In this document: positions 24,811-36,788 of the stretch, one piece after another
Layout of the letters: each line of letters opens with the position of its first letter
Position numbering within the stretch: position 1 is the stretch's first letter
Source: Hibiscus mutabilis
Taxonomy: Eukaryota > Streptophyta > Magnoliopsida > Malvales > Malvaceae
NCBI GenBank assembly: GCA_019671005.1
Contig: CM033712.1
Location: 78,759,693 to 78,823,692 of the forward strand
Direction of reading: 5' to 3'
Length of the DNA stretch: 64,000 nucleotides
The notes under the pieces: generated by a model
Databases searched by the model: none
Told to the model about the DNA's origin: nothing
What the model saw: only the letters and a program-made list of their open reading frames with translations
Program-made: the position numbers and the translations under genes

Positions 24811-26239
24811 GAATGGAAGGAGGCAAGTCCGCAACAAACCAGAAACTGTTACTAGCTGTTGACCCAACACCAATGCTTCCAAAACCATGGATAACTGTGG
24901 GCCGGAAGGTATGACTCTGCATTTAATTGAGTGATGTAAAAAAAAATTAAGTTAAAAGAGATGTATTTTAAAATTTAAATTTATTTGAATTTTTTTGGAA
25001 TCGAGTTATTTAAATTATTGTTCAAATTTAATAATAAATATTTATACATATATATATATATATATACATGTAATGTGGAATTGAGAGACTTAATTTAAAC
25101 TTAAAAACTAATCAACTAATTATTAAAAAAATTTAAGTCATTCGAGTTATTTAAATTTTTATTTTATAATTTATTTTTTTGAATCAATTTATAAAATTAT
25201 GAGTTGAATAAAATCAAATAATTTATTTTTAGTCGAATTTTGCAAACCTCTACCGAAAGTGCTTCGTTCGTTTAAGGAATGATCATATGAAGTAATATAC
25301 TACATATTCATTCTGATGGAGCTCGTTAGAATTTTTAACAAAGTTTTATTAAGAAGTATGAATAATGTACTATGGAAGTTAGACAAGCTCATTTTTTTCT
25401 TTCTTTTATGATACTAACGTACAATCATATTCGTACATGATGATAATTTGACACGATTAGTTGATTACTGAATGCACTATAAATTTTTTTTAAAAATCTT
25501 TTACTTTTTTATATAACTTATATTTTATAAAAAAATTTTATATTGATAAAAAACAAAAATAAACGCTCAAATTATATTTATATAAACTAGCATCAATAAT
25601 ATTTATAATTAATTGAGTTAAGTCTTATCTTTAGTTTATGTTAATTGTTTTTTTAGTGCATTTTTTAAGAGTAAAAATTTTATGTGATGTCCCTATTTAT
25701 GCTTTTACATTAAAAAAATAAATTTTAAACTTATGATTAATGTTTAGGGTAAGATATTTGTGTCAGAATTTAGAAAATTAAAGGTAAGGTATATTTTAAA
25801 ATTTTTAGGGTTTATAATTTATAATTTAAAATTTAAACTTAAAATTTAATTTTTTTATATCATAGCATGGAAAAAGGGGCAGAATTTTCTTTTTCCTTTT
25901 TAATACCACGTAAAGCAAAGACAAATATATTTTTTAAAATGTACAATTGATGTGGTGCACTTTCTAGAAGTCGTATGTGTTTTCGTAAGATACAATTGGC
26001 GTGATGTGCTATTTAAAAAACACAATTTTACGCATGCATTTATCTTATGCGACACACATTAGAGTGTGATTTTCGTCTTGAATATATTTTATTAAATAAT
26101 TAATTAAATGGTATTATTCGAGTAAAAATATCAAATGTATATGTTTAAAAGTATCAAAATTAAAAATAAAAAACCTAACAAATATTTTAGTAGAAAAATA
26201 AATAATCTTCATATTTAAAAATAAGAATTGTCAAAGAAT

Positions 26240-26241
<2 letters not shown>

Positions 26242-26280
<39 letters not shown>
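26242..26280. repeat. (AT)n microsatellite
   Basis: About 19 uninterrupted AT units. Confidence 0.95.
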
Positions 26281-26283
<3 letters not shown>

Positions 26284-26655
26284 TATATACCACAAATAGC
26301 TCACTTCGTATAATAACCTCCGTGTCACTTTATTGCTGTGAGGTTTTATCATTTTTTTCCTCTCGTTGTTTCTCTGTTTTCTTATGAACCTATAATTAAG
26401 TCAAAGAAAACCAACAACAACTTTTTAATGAGTTGAACAGCTGAAAAAAAGGGGAAAAAAGTTTTAAAAAAGAGAGGGTCTTTGGAGCGGAAAATCGGAT
26501 AAGAACGGAATCTTTACTGTTTGAGTTTTCTTTTTTTTTTTGTTAAAAAAATTGAGTTTGGTTTGTGATATGAATTGTGTGTGTGTTTGGGTTGTTCTTC
26601 AAGAGGATCTGTTTTAAGCTCTGGGTTTTTGTTCTCGAATCTTAAGAGGAGGGGA

Positions 26656-28039
26656 ATGGCTAGAAGTAATGAAGTCAACCTCAATGAATGCAAGGTGAGA
26701 TCCTTTTTCCTTGTTTAATTTGTTAATTTCTATCAAGAATTGAATGCCGAAGTAGGTTTGTAATCGATTTTCAATATATTTTCCGCCCCGAGTTTAGCTG
26801 AACATCTTCTATTTAGTTTATGGATTAGTTTGATTTTGCTGATTTAGGATCGGGGATATTGATTGTTAGTTCATTATTCTGAGTAGTTTTATTTGGGAAA
26901 CTTGATTAGATTTTGAAATAATATAAATTGGTGAAGGAATCTCACATGTTATTGGTTTGGAATTTGGAAATACTGTGGAAATTATGGAGTTCTTAGCATT
27001 ATAGCAGATATTCTTTGTTTTGATTTTGTTTCCTTCGCCTTTGTCTATGAATAGATGGTGGTTCCCCTAAATACGTGGGTCCTCATCTCCAATTTTAAGT
27101 TGGCTTACAATCTTCTTCGTCGACCTGACGGCACTTTCAATCGTCACTTGGCAGAGTTTCTCGATCGGAAAGTCCCCGCTAATGCGAACCCAGTTGATGG
27201 GGTTTTCTCGTTTGATGTCCTTATTGATCGTGGTACGGGCCTCCTGAGTCGGATCTATAGACCGGCTACGGCGGAAGAGCCTCTGCCAAATGTTGCTGAA
27301 CTTGAGAAGCCTGTTACGGATGAGGTTGTGCCTGTTGTTTTTTTCTTTCATGGTGGAAGCTTTGCTCATTCCTCGGCCAACAGTGCCATATACGTTACTT
27401 TATGTCGGCGATTGGTAGGTCTTTATAAGGCTGTTGTGGTCTCTGTGAATTATCGACGTGCACCTGAAAATAGATACCCTTGTGCTTATGATGATGGGTG
27501 GACTGCACTTAAGTGGGTTAACTCAAGACCGTGGCTTCAAAGTAAAAAAGATTCAAAGGTTCATATATATCTGGCTGGAGATATAACATTGTGCACCATG
27601 TTGCTTTGCGAGCTATGGAATCGGGAATTGATGTCTTGGGAAACATATTGCTTAATCCGATGTTTGGTGGACAAGAAAGAACTGAATCCGAACAGCATTT
27701 AGACGGGAAATACTTTGTTACTCTACGAGACCGGGACTGGTATTGGGAGCTTATCTCCCTGAAGGTGAGGACAGAGACCATCATGCATGTAATCCGTTCG
27801 GACCTAACGGTAGAAGTCTTGAAGGAATCAGATTTCCAAAGAGTCTCGTCGTGGTTGCCGGCTTGGACCTTATTCAGGATTGGCAATTGGCTTATGTTGA
27901 AGGGCTCAAAAAAGATGGCCAAGAGGTTAAGCTTTTATATATGGAACAGGCGACGATCGGCTTTTACTTGTTGCCGAATAACAACCACTTCCATACTATC
28001 ATGGATGAGATAAACAGGTTCGTAGGTTCTGACTGTTAA
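26656..28039 (+). pseudogene. GID1: Gibberellin receptor GID1 homologue with two frame-shifting deletions
   Basis: Exon 1 (26656-26694) encodes MARSNEVNLNECK. After one intron, exon 2 (27055-28039) continues MVVPLNTWVLISNFKLAY, the N-terminal lid that GID1 closes over gibberellin to recruit DELLA proteins. The HGG oxyanion motif (FFFHGGSFAHSS) and the VNYRRAPE block are present. At about 27584 the sequence jumps from LAGD to an out-of-frame NIVHHVA block. The phase and missing residues imply loss of about 10 bases, removing the SSGG that carries the nucleophile-position serine. Near 27746 one base is lost after DWYW. The frame order (1, 3, 2) fits both losses. The rest is excellent to the terminal FVGSDC and stop. 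The position and single intron match the usual GID1 structure. It should be non-functional unless the assembly is wrong here. Confidence 0.93.
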
Positions 28040-29749
28040 TAAAATTTGTTGGTGCAAAAGTTGTGCAAGTATGTTTTTCTTCATCTATGTCTGGGGATAT
28101 GTATAGTGCAATGTGTTGTTTTAACTTTTTATTCCATATGTGCGATTTTCTTACGAAATCACACTAGGTTTGTCTCACCACGTTATTTATGGTCCAAACC
28201 AATAAAAATTATCTATTTTATTAATATTTTTTATGTTATTTTTTTACCAAGTGAATTTGTACTCCTTGAAAACTTATTGCAACCCTTAGTTTTCTTATTT
28301 GAGCGTATTCTTTTATTCAAACCATACATGAGAACCCTTAGAAGATATTTTTGTATATAACTTATGATGAACAAAATTCAAAAAATCTTGTGTCTCTTTC
28401 GGTATATTTTTTATGTTCTAATATTAAATAATTAAATTTTAAGTTAAAACTTTAAATTTTAAATCTTAAATCTTAAATAATAAATTCAATATCCTACTTT
28501 TAAACCTAGTATTTTTAGTATTGAGTATAAATAGGGATACAAAAAATGCAGAAAATTTCTGTCTTTAATAATATGCTTTGATGACATAAAACCTCGTTCT
28601 CCGACGAAACTTGTTCAAAAGGTTAAGACTAATTTATGTTCGAAACATCAAGATTTTATGGAAGTTTTCTTAATAAACGGTTTTGTGAGTGTATGTTTAA
28701 TGTTTTTTGAGTTTTGTTCGATGTGTTTATAATGGATGGTAAGTAATTAGTGGGATTACTTGAAAGAGTGAATAATTAGGATAATATTATACGAGGAGCA
28801 TTATAAACTAGTATAGAGTTAGGTTGAGATTAATTGTCTCTTATATTGAGAATATTATAACAAACCTCTTTTTAAGTAAGGTTTCGTTGGAATAAGATCA
28901 TTAATTGATTCGGATCGTATTTTTTATGATTTGAACTATTAATTTTATTTAAGAAATTTAATACCTCATTTCATTAAACTAACTTGTTTGATTTATTATC
29001 GTTTAATACTCTAGCGGACAAGTGTAAATACAATCATATATATTATGTATTATTTTAGTCGGAGACAAGCCGAGTAAGGAATCAAAACGTGGCAGCCATT
29101 AAATCCCAGCACGGACAAAAGGGTATCAAGACACTTCGACAAATGATTGAGATTTAGATTTTGATACATTCTTGTCATTTCTTGAATGTTTGTTATTATG
29201 TGATTAACTGCCAAGGCTTGAATTTTTGCATACAGAAAAGAACAAATCATGTGTGTATGTATCCATGTACGTAGGAAGGGATGCATAATTTTATATTAAA
29301 AGGCGAACTTATAAAATTTTAAAAAATGTGAACTTATAAAATTTTAGTAAGGACAAAAATAAATTTTTAATTAAAAATACATAATTTAAAAAAAATTAAT
29401 TATATAAAAAATTTAAATTTTTAGAGGCGACTTTTACAATGCTAAAAGAATATTAGCATAACGTTAAAGAACAACTAAGCTTTTGATAATGACATCAAAA
29501 GCCAATGTCAAACCACCAAAATAACAGGAATTTACGGAGAAGTAATCCTTCATAAACTTTTAAATTTATAAAAATAAAATAATATATATATTCGTATCAA
29601 ACACTCCCATCTAAATACAAAAAAAGAAAATTAGAGCAAATAGAAGAAACATGTTGGGCAATAATAATAATAATAATAATAAAAAGATGAGAGAGTAAAC
29701 TAATTGATAATTTGGTGTCATTACAGCATATATGTTGGTTTTGTTTGCA
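28040..29749. other. Intergenic DNA
   Basis: It includes the GID1 3' flank, an AAATTTTAAG-type repeat (28390-28520) and a small repeat with AACTTATAAAATTTTA (29300-29345) whose relative lies at 56275-56330. No gene seen. Confidence 0.5.
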
Positions 29750-29757
29750 GGTTTGCA
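29750..29757. repeat. Left 8-bp target-site duplication
   Basis: GGTTTGCA, matching GGCTTGCA at 39723-39730 with one difference. Eight bases is the hAT length. Confidence 0.8.
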
Positions 29758-30130
29758 TAGGGGGTGATAACGAGCTCGATTCAGGCTCGAGGCTTGTCGA
29801 GCTCAAAATTTTAGGCTCGAGCTTGGCTCGAAAACAATATTATTAGGCTCGGCTCGGCTCGAAATGGACAATTTTGCTATAGTTTTTTTTTTATATAAAA
29901 GATGAGACCTCGTTAAAAGCCATTTTCATAACCAACAATGAAACGAAATTCAATGTTGGGAAAGGAGAAAAGAGTTCCCAAAAATTAGATTAATCCAAAT
30001 AATCAAAAAATATTATTACAATACAAACACATAATCAAAGAAAATACAAAATCAAACAACAACCAACTAAGGAAAATGCCAAATTTATTTTAGTTAATTT
30101 GCTTTTAGTGGATTTTCATTAATTTATTTT

Positions 30131-30335
30131 AGGGATAATGACACATTTGCCCCCTATACTTTCAAAAATTTGTCAATGTGGGGTTTGTACTTTGAAAACG
30201 TTCAATCAGCCCCCTGTACTTTCCTTCCGACATACAAAGTACCCCTACCCATAACGCTGTTATGTGCTGATGTGGCATGAGACCCTACATTGGCAAATTT
30301 TTGAAAGTACATGGGGAAAATATGCTATTATCCCT
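30131..30335. mobile_element. MITE in left arm, AGGGATAATG ends
   Basis: 205 bp with inverted termini AGGGATAATG(A)CACATTTGCCCC and its complement. It is the inverted counterpart of 39295-39495. It contains ATAACG.CGTTATG near the centre, itself a short palindrome. Confidence 0.85.
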
Positions 30336-30411
30336 AAAGAAAAGTAAAACTTCACAAATTTTATTGATGGATCAAGTACATATATATAACACATTTACAC
30401 TAGTATATATT

Positions 30412-30453
30412 ATGTTTTGAAAAAATGAATTTTCAAGTGAATAAGAGGGAGCC
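30412..30453 (+). repeat. Fragment of copia internal region
   Basis: TGTTTTGAAAAA(A)TGAATTTTCAAG...GAGGGAGC matches 37140-37180 inside the copia element. It shows that copia sequence lies on both sides of the gypsy array, so the gypsy array landed in copia DNA. Confidence 0.85.
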
Positions 30454-31049
30454 TGTCACGGACTTAAATTTTCCAAACTTATCTGTATGGCGTAAGCACT
30501 CCCGATTCAATGCTAACAAGCATTGATTCACACAAACGCCATGGCCAAAGAAAGAACTTGAGAAAAGAAAGCTTTTATTAAGTTAAGAAAGAGAGCTTAC
30601 AAGGCTTTGATGCTTAGATTGCTTGATTTCCTTGGATTCTTGGGATGGATTACAAATGAGGGTGGATGGTCCTATTTATAGGCCTCCCCATCCCTAAGGG
30701 AAAATTCTAGACTACCATAGATAATGTATATGTGTAGAGAACTCTAGACAATTCTACATGTATCTAGTTTTGTCCCTAACTATCTAAAAGCTTCTAAAAC
30801 ATTCTGGAGACTTCCAGACTTGTCCTGATCCTTCCACGGTCTTCCTGAGCCTTCTAGGGTATTCCGGACTCGTCTAGACTTGTGTAGGACATCCTGGAAC
30901 CTCCTAGATTGGTGTGAAAGCGTTTCAATAGGATTGTAGGCATCTCTAGTCCATTCTAGAACCTTTCTTGGTGCTTGCTTTGCTTTAAAACGCCCAAGGA
31001 TGGTGGAATTGCCTTGGTTCCCCTTGGTAAACATTGGCGGGGCGTGACA
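30454..31049 (-). repeat. Left LTR of the gypsy array
   Basis: 596 bp, ends TG...CA, followed by the polypurine tract complement TTCTCCCCCAC at 31050-31060. Confidence 0.92.
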
Positions 31050-31155
31050 TTCTCCCCCACCTAAACTCGCGACGCCCTCGTTTAACTGTTGAGGTATTGC
31101 CAAAGTGCTTCCTTCGACTCCCAGCTTGCTTCCTCTTTACCCTCTACTTGACTAC

Positions 31156-32064
31156 TTAGTTCTTTGCCGTCACACCGAGTCTTGACCTTGGCTTGACTAC
31201 TTTGGCACTCGTAGTCGCACCATGGATCTCCCTTGGTTGGTCGTTGCTCGCAACTGCGCCAAGTTTGACTATTTCTCGTTCAAACTTGAAGGTTGTTAGG
31301 CTCTCCCCTTCATAGCGTGTGGCAAGAGAGAGTGGGGCGGTTGGTTGTTGTCCCCCATGAACATTGTTGGAAGGCTTTCCCTTCGACCCCCGTTTCTTGG
31401 CGGTATTTGAAGCCATGTTCTTCCCATAAACATACTCGTTGAACTCTTTGACAGCCTTCTTGGACACGGACACCCCTTTGTTCCCCCGGTCTCCTTTGGC
31501 CTTAGTAGAACTTGGCATCATCGACTTGAGCTGGATAGCCTTACTCTCTTCATGCTCATCCAACCCCTTGGATGGCTTGTCCCGATTGATGCCCCTTTGG
31601 AACTGAAGTGACAAGAGCATTTTAGTCCCTTTCTTGGTGGCCCTGGATGTTGGTACCACGCAAGCTTGGTCATCATCCATGATGCACATACTATTAGAGA
31701 ATGGCATCGAGATTGCCTTGACTCGATCAAAGAAGTCGAGTCCCATGACGAGTTTGTAATTGTCTATTGGCACAATTGAGTAATCTATGTGCCCAGACCA
31801 AGTTCCAACATTGGTCTTCACACTTCGAGCAATCCCATGGATGAGCCGTGCAGCAGAGCTAATTGCCTTGACGGATCCGCCTCCCCCTTTTACTCTAAGA
31901 CCGAGCCTATTTTTCTCTTCAAGAGAGAGGAAGTTATGGTACGCACATGTGTCAAGTATGGCCCTTGTTGCCTTTCCGTTGACGATGACGTCCACGTAGA
32001 GCAACCCCTTGGCTTTAGTCTTTCGGGCGGATTGAAGGATATTGAGTAGTTGTATGGATCCCAT
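31156..32064 (-). CDS. Protease-like plus unknown insert fusion ORF of the pol-deleted gypsy element
   Basis: An open 302-residue frame, possibly with another start upstream. Residues 20-160 are the retrotransposon aspartic protease region, but the active site reads ILDTCAYHNF, with cysteine instead of glycine after DT. About residues 175-238 (EESKAIQLKSMMPSS...KKRGSKGKPSNNV) match nothing in the autonomous relative at 2323-8287. The frame then rejoins the post-integrase region (GQQPTAPLSLATRYE) and ends KPRSRLGVTAKN. It is open despite the loss of about 2.3 kb of pol. The same insert occurs in the second copy at 34051-34514. Confidence 0.7.
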   Translation of the reverse strand: MGSIQLLNILQSARKTKAKGLLYVDVIVNGKATRAILDTCAYHNFLSLEEKNRLGLRVKGGGGSVKAISSAARLIHGIARSVKTNVGTWSGHIDYSIVPIDNYKLVMGLDFFDRVKAISMPFSNSMCIMDDDQACVVPTSRATKKGTKMLLSLQFQRGINRDKPSKGLDEHEESKAIQLKSMMPSSTKAKGDRGNKGVSVSKKAVKEFNEYVYGKNMASNTAKKRGSKGKPSNNVHGGQQPTAPLSLATRYEGESLTTFKFEREIVKLGAVASNDQPREIHGATTSAKVVKPRSRLGVTAKN

Positions 32065-32573
32065 TTGTGCACCTTCATCGCCATTGTCGGTGTCACTACC
32101 TTCTCGATGCTTGGCTATGAGCGAGTTAAGGGCTTGACGTTGCGGGCACTCATGAACCCAATAATCACCGTCGCAAATGAAGCACTTTTGGAAGGTGACT
32201 TCTTTGTGCCTTGAAAGTTTTTGGATTTATCCTTGTCCTTGCCCTTCCAAGGGGACGAGTCTTTGTGCTTAGACGGGTTGTCCTCCTTGTGACCTTCCTT
32301 GCATTGGCCTTTGTCTCCCCCACCTATGGCTTGACCACTCTTCTTGTCCTTTAGGTTGGTGGTGGACTCTTTATTGCTAGCATAGTCGATGAGACTCTCG
32401 GCTACAGCAATGGCATCGGTAAGGTTTTGTACCCCACGACGCCTTAGTTTATTCTTGGCCCATTATTGGAGCACCAAGCTAGTGAACTCATTGACATAAT
32501 CACGAATGCTCCCCGATTGTTTAAGCCTTCGCAAGCGGGCTCTTGCTTCATCCTCGGTATTCTCCGAATAAAA

Positions 32574-33245
32574 TTACCATTTGAGCTCATTTTTAAAGTC
32601 ATAGAAGGTAGAGATTGTGCACGTACCTTTCTCAATATCACCGCGCCTTCTCCTCCACCATAGCATGGCGGTGTCGGTGAGATACATTGTTGCAGTTTGA
32701 ATCTTGGAGGCCTCATCCATGAGGCCGACCGCTGCAAGATATTGCTCTAGGCCATACAAGAAGTTATCAACTTCTTTAGCGTTGCGTGCTCCCGCAAAGG
32801 TCTTTGGCTTGGGCACCTCGACCTTTCTCGCCTCAAATGTGGTGCTAGGCCCCGTGGCCATGGCGCACTTGCACAATGCAAGGTCACCTTGTAATGCCTC
32901 TAGTTGGGCATGAGTATTGGCAAGCTCGCGTTGGAAGGATTCACGCACATTTGAGAGCTCCCCCATGAGTAGGTTACGGATCTCACTCATCTCCGCTCGC
33001 AAGGTCTCCTCTAACTTGATCCTTACGGTCTTCATGACTGTGTGGATATCGGCATCCTCTGCCTCAAGGCCTTCGACCCACTGGTGAAGGTCGTCCACTT
33101 GGGCACACATGCCCCCAACATTCTCCTCAACTTGAGTAATATGTGACTTCAAGCTAGAGATTAGATCCTTGGACTTGGCTCGTGGCCTTGCAATAGTATG
33201 ATTGACAGTTACCTCGCACCCACGTTGCTCATGCGCGGTCTCCAT
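32574..33245 (-). pseudogene. gag N-terminal region of the gypsy array
   Basis: A 223-residue open stretch starting METAHEQRGC. It has a long coiled-coil-like segment (about 20-120, heptad Leu/Val), then the gag core KVEVPKPKTFAGARNAKEVDNFLYGLEQYL and AMLWWRRRRGDIEKGTC. An in-frame stop at about 33253 separates it from the usual MAKTGKNQVVS start nearer the LTR, and the frame breaks near 32574. Confidence 0.85.
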
Positions 33246-33313
33246 TTCGGACTAGCTAACCACTTGGTTCTTCCCAGTCTTCGCCATGTCTCGAACTTGG
33301 CTCGAATACCAAC

Positions 33314-33909
33314 TGTCACAGACTTAAATTCTTCAAACTTATCCGTGCGGCGTTAGCACTCCCGACTAAATGCTAACAAGCCTTGATTCACACAAACGCT
33401 ATGGCCAAAGAAAAAACTTGAGAAAAGAAAGCTTTTATTAAGCTAAGAAAGAGAGCTTACAAGGCTTTGATGCTTAGATTGCTTGATTTCCTTGGATTCT
33501 TGGGATGGATTACAAATGAGGGTGGATGGTCCTATTTATAGGCCTCCCTCTCCCTAAGGGAAAATTCTAGACTACCTTAGATAATGTATATGTGTAAAGA
33601 ACTCTAGATAATTCTACATGTATCTAGTTTTGTCCCTAACTATCTAAAAGTTTTTAGAACGTTCTAGAGACTTCGGGACTTGTCCCGATCCTTCCACGAT
33701 CTTCTCGAGCCTTCTAGGGTTTTTCGAACTCATCTAGACTTGTGTAGGACGTCTTAGAACCTCCTAGATTGGTGTGGAAGCGTTTCAAGAGGATTGTAGG
33801 CATCTCTAGTCCATTCTAGAACCTTCCTTGGTGCTTGCTTTGCTTTAAAACGCCCAAGGATGGTGGAATTACCTTGGTTCCCCTTGGTAAACATTGGCGG
33901 GGCGTGACA
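33314..33909 (-). repeat. Middle LTR of the gypsy array
   Basis: 596 bp, very similar to 30454-31049. A GTTGGTATTCGAGCC primer-site-like sequence lies on its left in minus orientation, and a polypurine complement (TTCTCCCCCATC) lies on its right. It therefore serves as the end of two internal regions. Confidence 0.92.
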
Positions 33910-34514
33910 TTCTCCCCCATCTAAACTCGCGACACCCTCGTCGCGCCTTCGTTGAACTGCTGGGGTGTTGCCAAAGTGCTTCCTTCAACTCCCAACTTGC
34001 TTCCTCTTCACCCTCGGCTTGACTACTTTGTTCTTTGTCGTCGCACCGAGTCATGACCTTGGCTTGACTACTTTGGCACTCGTAGTCGCACCATGGCTCT
34101 CCTTTGGCTGGTCGTTGCTCGCAACTGCACCAAGTTTGACTATTTCTTCTTCAAACTTGAAGGCTGTTAGGCTCTCCGCTTCATAGCGTATGGCAAATGA
34201 GAGTGGGGCGGTTGGTTGTTGTCCCCTAAGAACATTGTTGGAAGGCTTTCCCTTTGACCCCCGTCTCTTGGTGGTTTTTGAAGCCATGTTCTTCCCACGA
34301 ACATGCTCGTTGAACTCCTTGGCAGCCTTCTTGGACACAGATACCCCTTTATTCCCCCGGTCTCCCTTGGCCTTAATAGAACTTGGCATCATCAACTTGA
34401 GCTGGATAGTCTTGCTCTCTTCATGCTCATCCAACCCCTTGGATGGCTTGTCCCGATTGATGCCCCTTTGGAACTGAAGTGACGAGAGCACTTTAGTCTC
34501 TTGCTTGGTGGCCT
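33910..34514 (-). pseudogene. Second, truncated internal region of the gypsy array
   Basis: It carries the degenerate pol end (ASWELKEALWQ at about 33960-34000) and then the same insert and post-integrase frame as 31156-32064 (DKPSKGLDEHEESKTIQLK...GQQPTAPLSF). It stops at about 34514, where copia LTR sequence begins. Confidence 0.85.
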
Positions 34515-35195
34515 TGGATATGTCTATAAGTGTATCGATACGCCTGTATGATTTCAGGCTCAACTGCTCTTTCCCAAAGAGGATCGTATCGATACAGGCA
34601 CCCGTGTATCGATACACACTGCTCTAGAAGAATATTTATTGTAGGAAATAGAGTCCTCAATGGCTCCAATTCAATTCCAATGGCTAGAAAATCAATTGGG
34701 AGTATAAAAGACCTCGAGAAGCATCTGAAGAAACTAATGATCCAAAAACCAACATGTCTATGATTGTAATCAAGTCTTAGTGCTTAAATTCTCTATTCTT
34801 GTATAGACTAAACTTGTTGAGCTTAGTTGTCAATTTATGCTCAAGTTTATTAGGATTTGGGTGAGTGTTTTTGAGTGTAAACACATACCTCTAAGAGGTA
34901 TTTCAGTTTGCTTTGTTTTTCTCTTTGTATAAGAGGGTTTGATCAAGCTTTGGGTAGAAGCTTTTATCTATTGTAACAGTTGCTCCTAAGCCTAGAAAAA
35001 AGGAAGAATTCTTAGTGAATTGGTAAAATCCTTAGTGGGGAAACTAAGGTAGTGGATGTAGGCTTTGGTTAGAAAGTTGAACCACTCTAAATCCTTGTGT
35101 CTTAATTCTTAATTTTTGCTTCCACCACCATCACCCAAAATATAACTTCTCCACCACTTAGCAAGCATAAACGGTTGAGGGAGTCGAGTATATCA
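34515..35195 (+). repeat. Truncated 5' LTR of copia element
   Basis: It matches the last 681 bp of the 3' LTR (from the TATCGATACGCCTGTATGAT region to the terminal TATCA). The missing first part was lost with the junction to the gypsy array. Confidence 0.9.
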
Positions 35196-35287
35196 ATTGG
35201 TATCAGAGCAAGGCTTAATCAAGAGGGTTTAACATCATATTAAAAAGATCCAAGTAGATCGACCAACATTTGATCAACCGGTGTTAA

Positions 35288-36788
35288 ATGGCGCACTCAA
35301 TTGACAAGCCACCATTCTTCAACGGTGAACATTATGCCTATTGGAAGAATATGATAATATTTTTCATCAAGGCCAAAGATTATCGTCTATGGGATCTTGT
35401 TGAAGATGGACCGTTTGTACCAACAAGAAATAAGGCGGAGTGGAATGCCAACGACAAGAAGATGATAGAGCTAAATTGCAAAGTCTTGCACAATCTATTA
35501 TGTGCATTAGACCCCGATGAATACGTAAAAGTCTATTCTTATGAAGATGCCAAGGAGGTTTGGGACAAGCTTGAAGCGATCCATGAAGGGACGAATGAGG
35601 TGAGGGAAACAAAGATTGGTCTACTCAACCTCAACTACAAAAACTTCAAGATGAGTCTGGAAGAAGACATCAAGAGTATGTTTGATCGGTTCTCCACAAT
35701 CGTCAATAAACTTAAAGGCTTTGGATAGGAGATTTCAAAAGACAAGCTCGTTTAGATGTTGATTTATTTACTTCCCTAATCATGGGAGTCAAAGAAGACG
35801 ACGATCATTGAAGCTAAAATCTTGAAGGAGCTCAAGCTTGATGAGCTTATTGGGTATCTTCTTAACTATGAGTTGATGTCCAAACCCTTAAGAATGGAGA
35901 AGGAGAAGAAGATCAAAGAGCAAGGAATTGAAGACCTAAATATTTGTTCTCTTCCATCCTCCACAAAGCATCAAGAAGATTCAAGTAAGGAGGAAAGTGA
36001 AAGTGAAGAGATGGTACATCTCTTCAAGTAGTTCACACGATTCATGAAGAAAGAAATGAAAAAACCTCCAAGACATGAATCGAAGAAGAAGATGAATGAT
36101 CCCTAAAAGAACCATAAACATAAGGAGACGAGGCACACCAAATACAATTGCCCTTACTTTAACGAAAATGTATCATCTTCAAAGAAAGCATATGTGGCAA
36201 CATGGAGTGATGAAGAAGACTCCACCGACGATGATGTAGCCTAATTATGCTTCATGACCCTCCAAGAGGGTGAGGTAACTTCTAACTCATTTAGTTCAAA
36301 CTCTTATTCATTTGATGAGTTACAAGAAGCCTATGACGAATTGGTTTTTGAGTTTAAGGCTTAATATTCGAAAAACAAAAAGATGATTTCAAAATTAAAA
36401 ATAGAAAATGATTTGCTTTTAAAAACCAATTTGGAATTTGAAGCAAAAATCAAAGATTTTGAACTTAAAGTTTTGAATTTACAAAATTTGCTTCAAAGTT
36501 TGAAAAAAAATCATTAAATGGAAATAGATGATCTTAAGAAAGAAAGTGATTTGATTTGTAAGAGTTTTGAAAAGAAAGATAATTTTAACAAATCAAACTT
36601 TTATCAAAGACAATCTCCTGCCCCTAGATTTTTTTAAAGGAAAATGGTTTAGAAGTATTTGGGTCCCAAAAGGACTAATTACTTCACAGAAAAAGGATGG
36701 AATTGAAAAATGGATTCCTAAGGTGACTAAAGTTTGTGCTATTAATGCTTATGGATCTAAAGCAATTTGGATACCAAAATATTTGTGA
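35288..36788 (+). pseudogene. copia gag and downstream remnant
   Basis: The open stretch 35288-35728 (MAHSIDKPPFFNGEHYAYWK...) is the UBN2-type gag of plant copia elements, with VWDKLEAIHEGT and ETKIGLLNLNYKNFKM. Several stops follow, then further gag (KELKLDELIGYLLNYE), a ruined zinc knuckle (HTKYNCPYFNE, without the CxxC partner), a coiled coil, and a WVPK block (RSIWVPKGLI, WIPKVTKVCA) that in complete elements precedes the protease. The frame ends at 36788. Confidence 0.88.

Larger units (their letters stand above)
23031..26655. other. Intergenic DNA, repeat-rich
   Basis: Between the divergent J-domain and GID1 genes there is 3.6 kb of AT-rich DNA with no open frame of note. It contains two tandem duplications and an (AT)n run, listed separately. 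The final 300 bp probably hold the GID1 leader, with a T-rich stretch at 26520-26550. Confidence 0.55.
30454..34514 (-). mobile_element. pol-deleted gypsy array: LTR-internal-LTR-partial internal
   Basis: Minus orientation. The LTRs are 30454-31049 and 33314-33909, both 596 bp, with TGTCAC(G/A)GACTTAAA starts and GGCGTGACA ends. They are related to, but shorter than, the LTRs at 2323 and 7669. The internal part 31050-33313 has a primer site next to the right LTR, gag and protease, but lacks reverse transcriptase, RNase H and integrase. A second internal copy begins after the right LTR (33910) and stops abruptly at 34514, inside the protease-side sequence. The shared-LTR tandem form suggests unequal recombination between copies followed by a deletion at 34514. 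Confidence 0.88.

Noticed and set aside
35367..35612. Minus-strand 81-aa frame
   Set aside because: It is the antisense of the copia gag.
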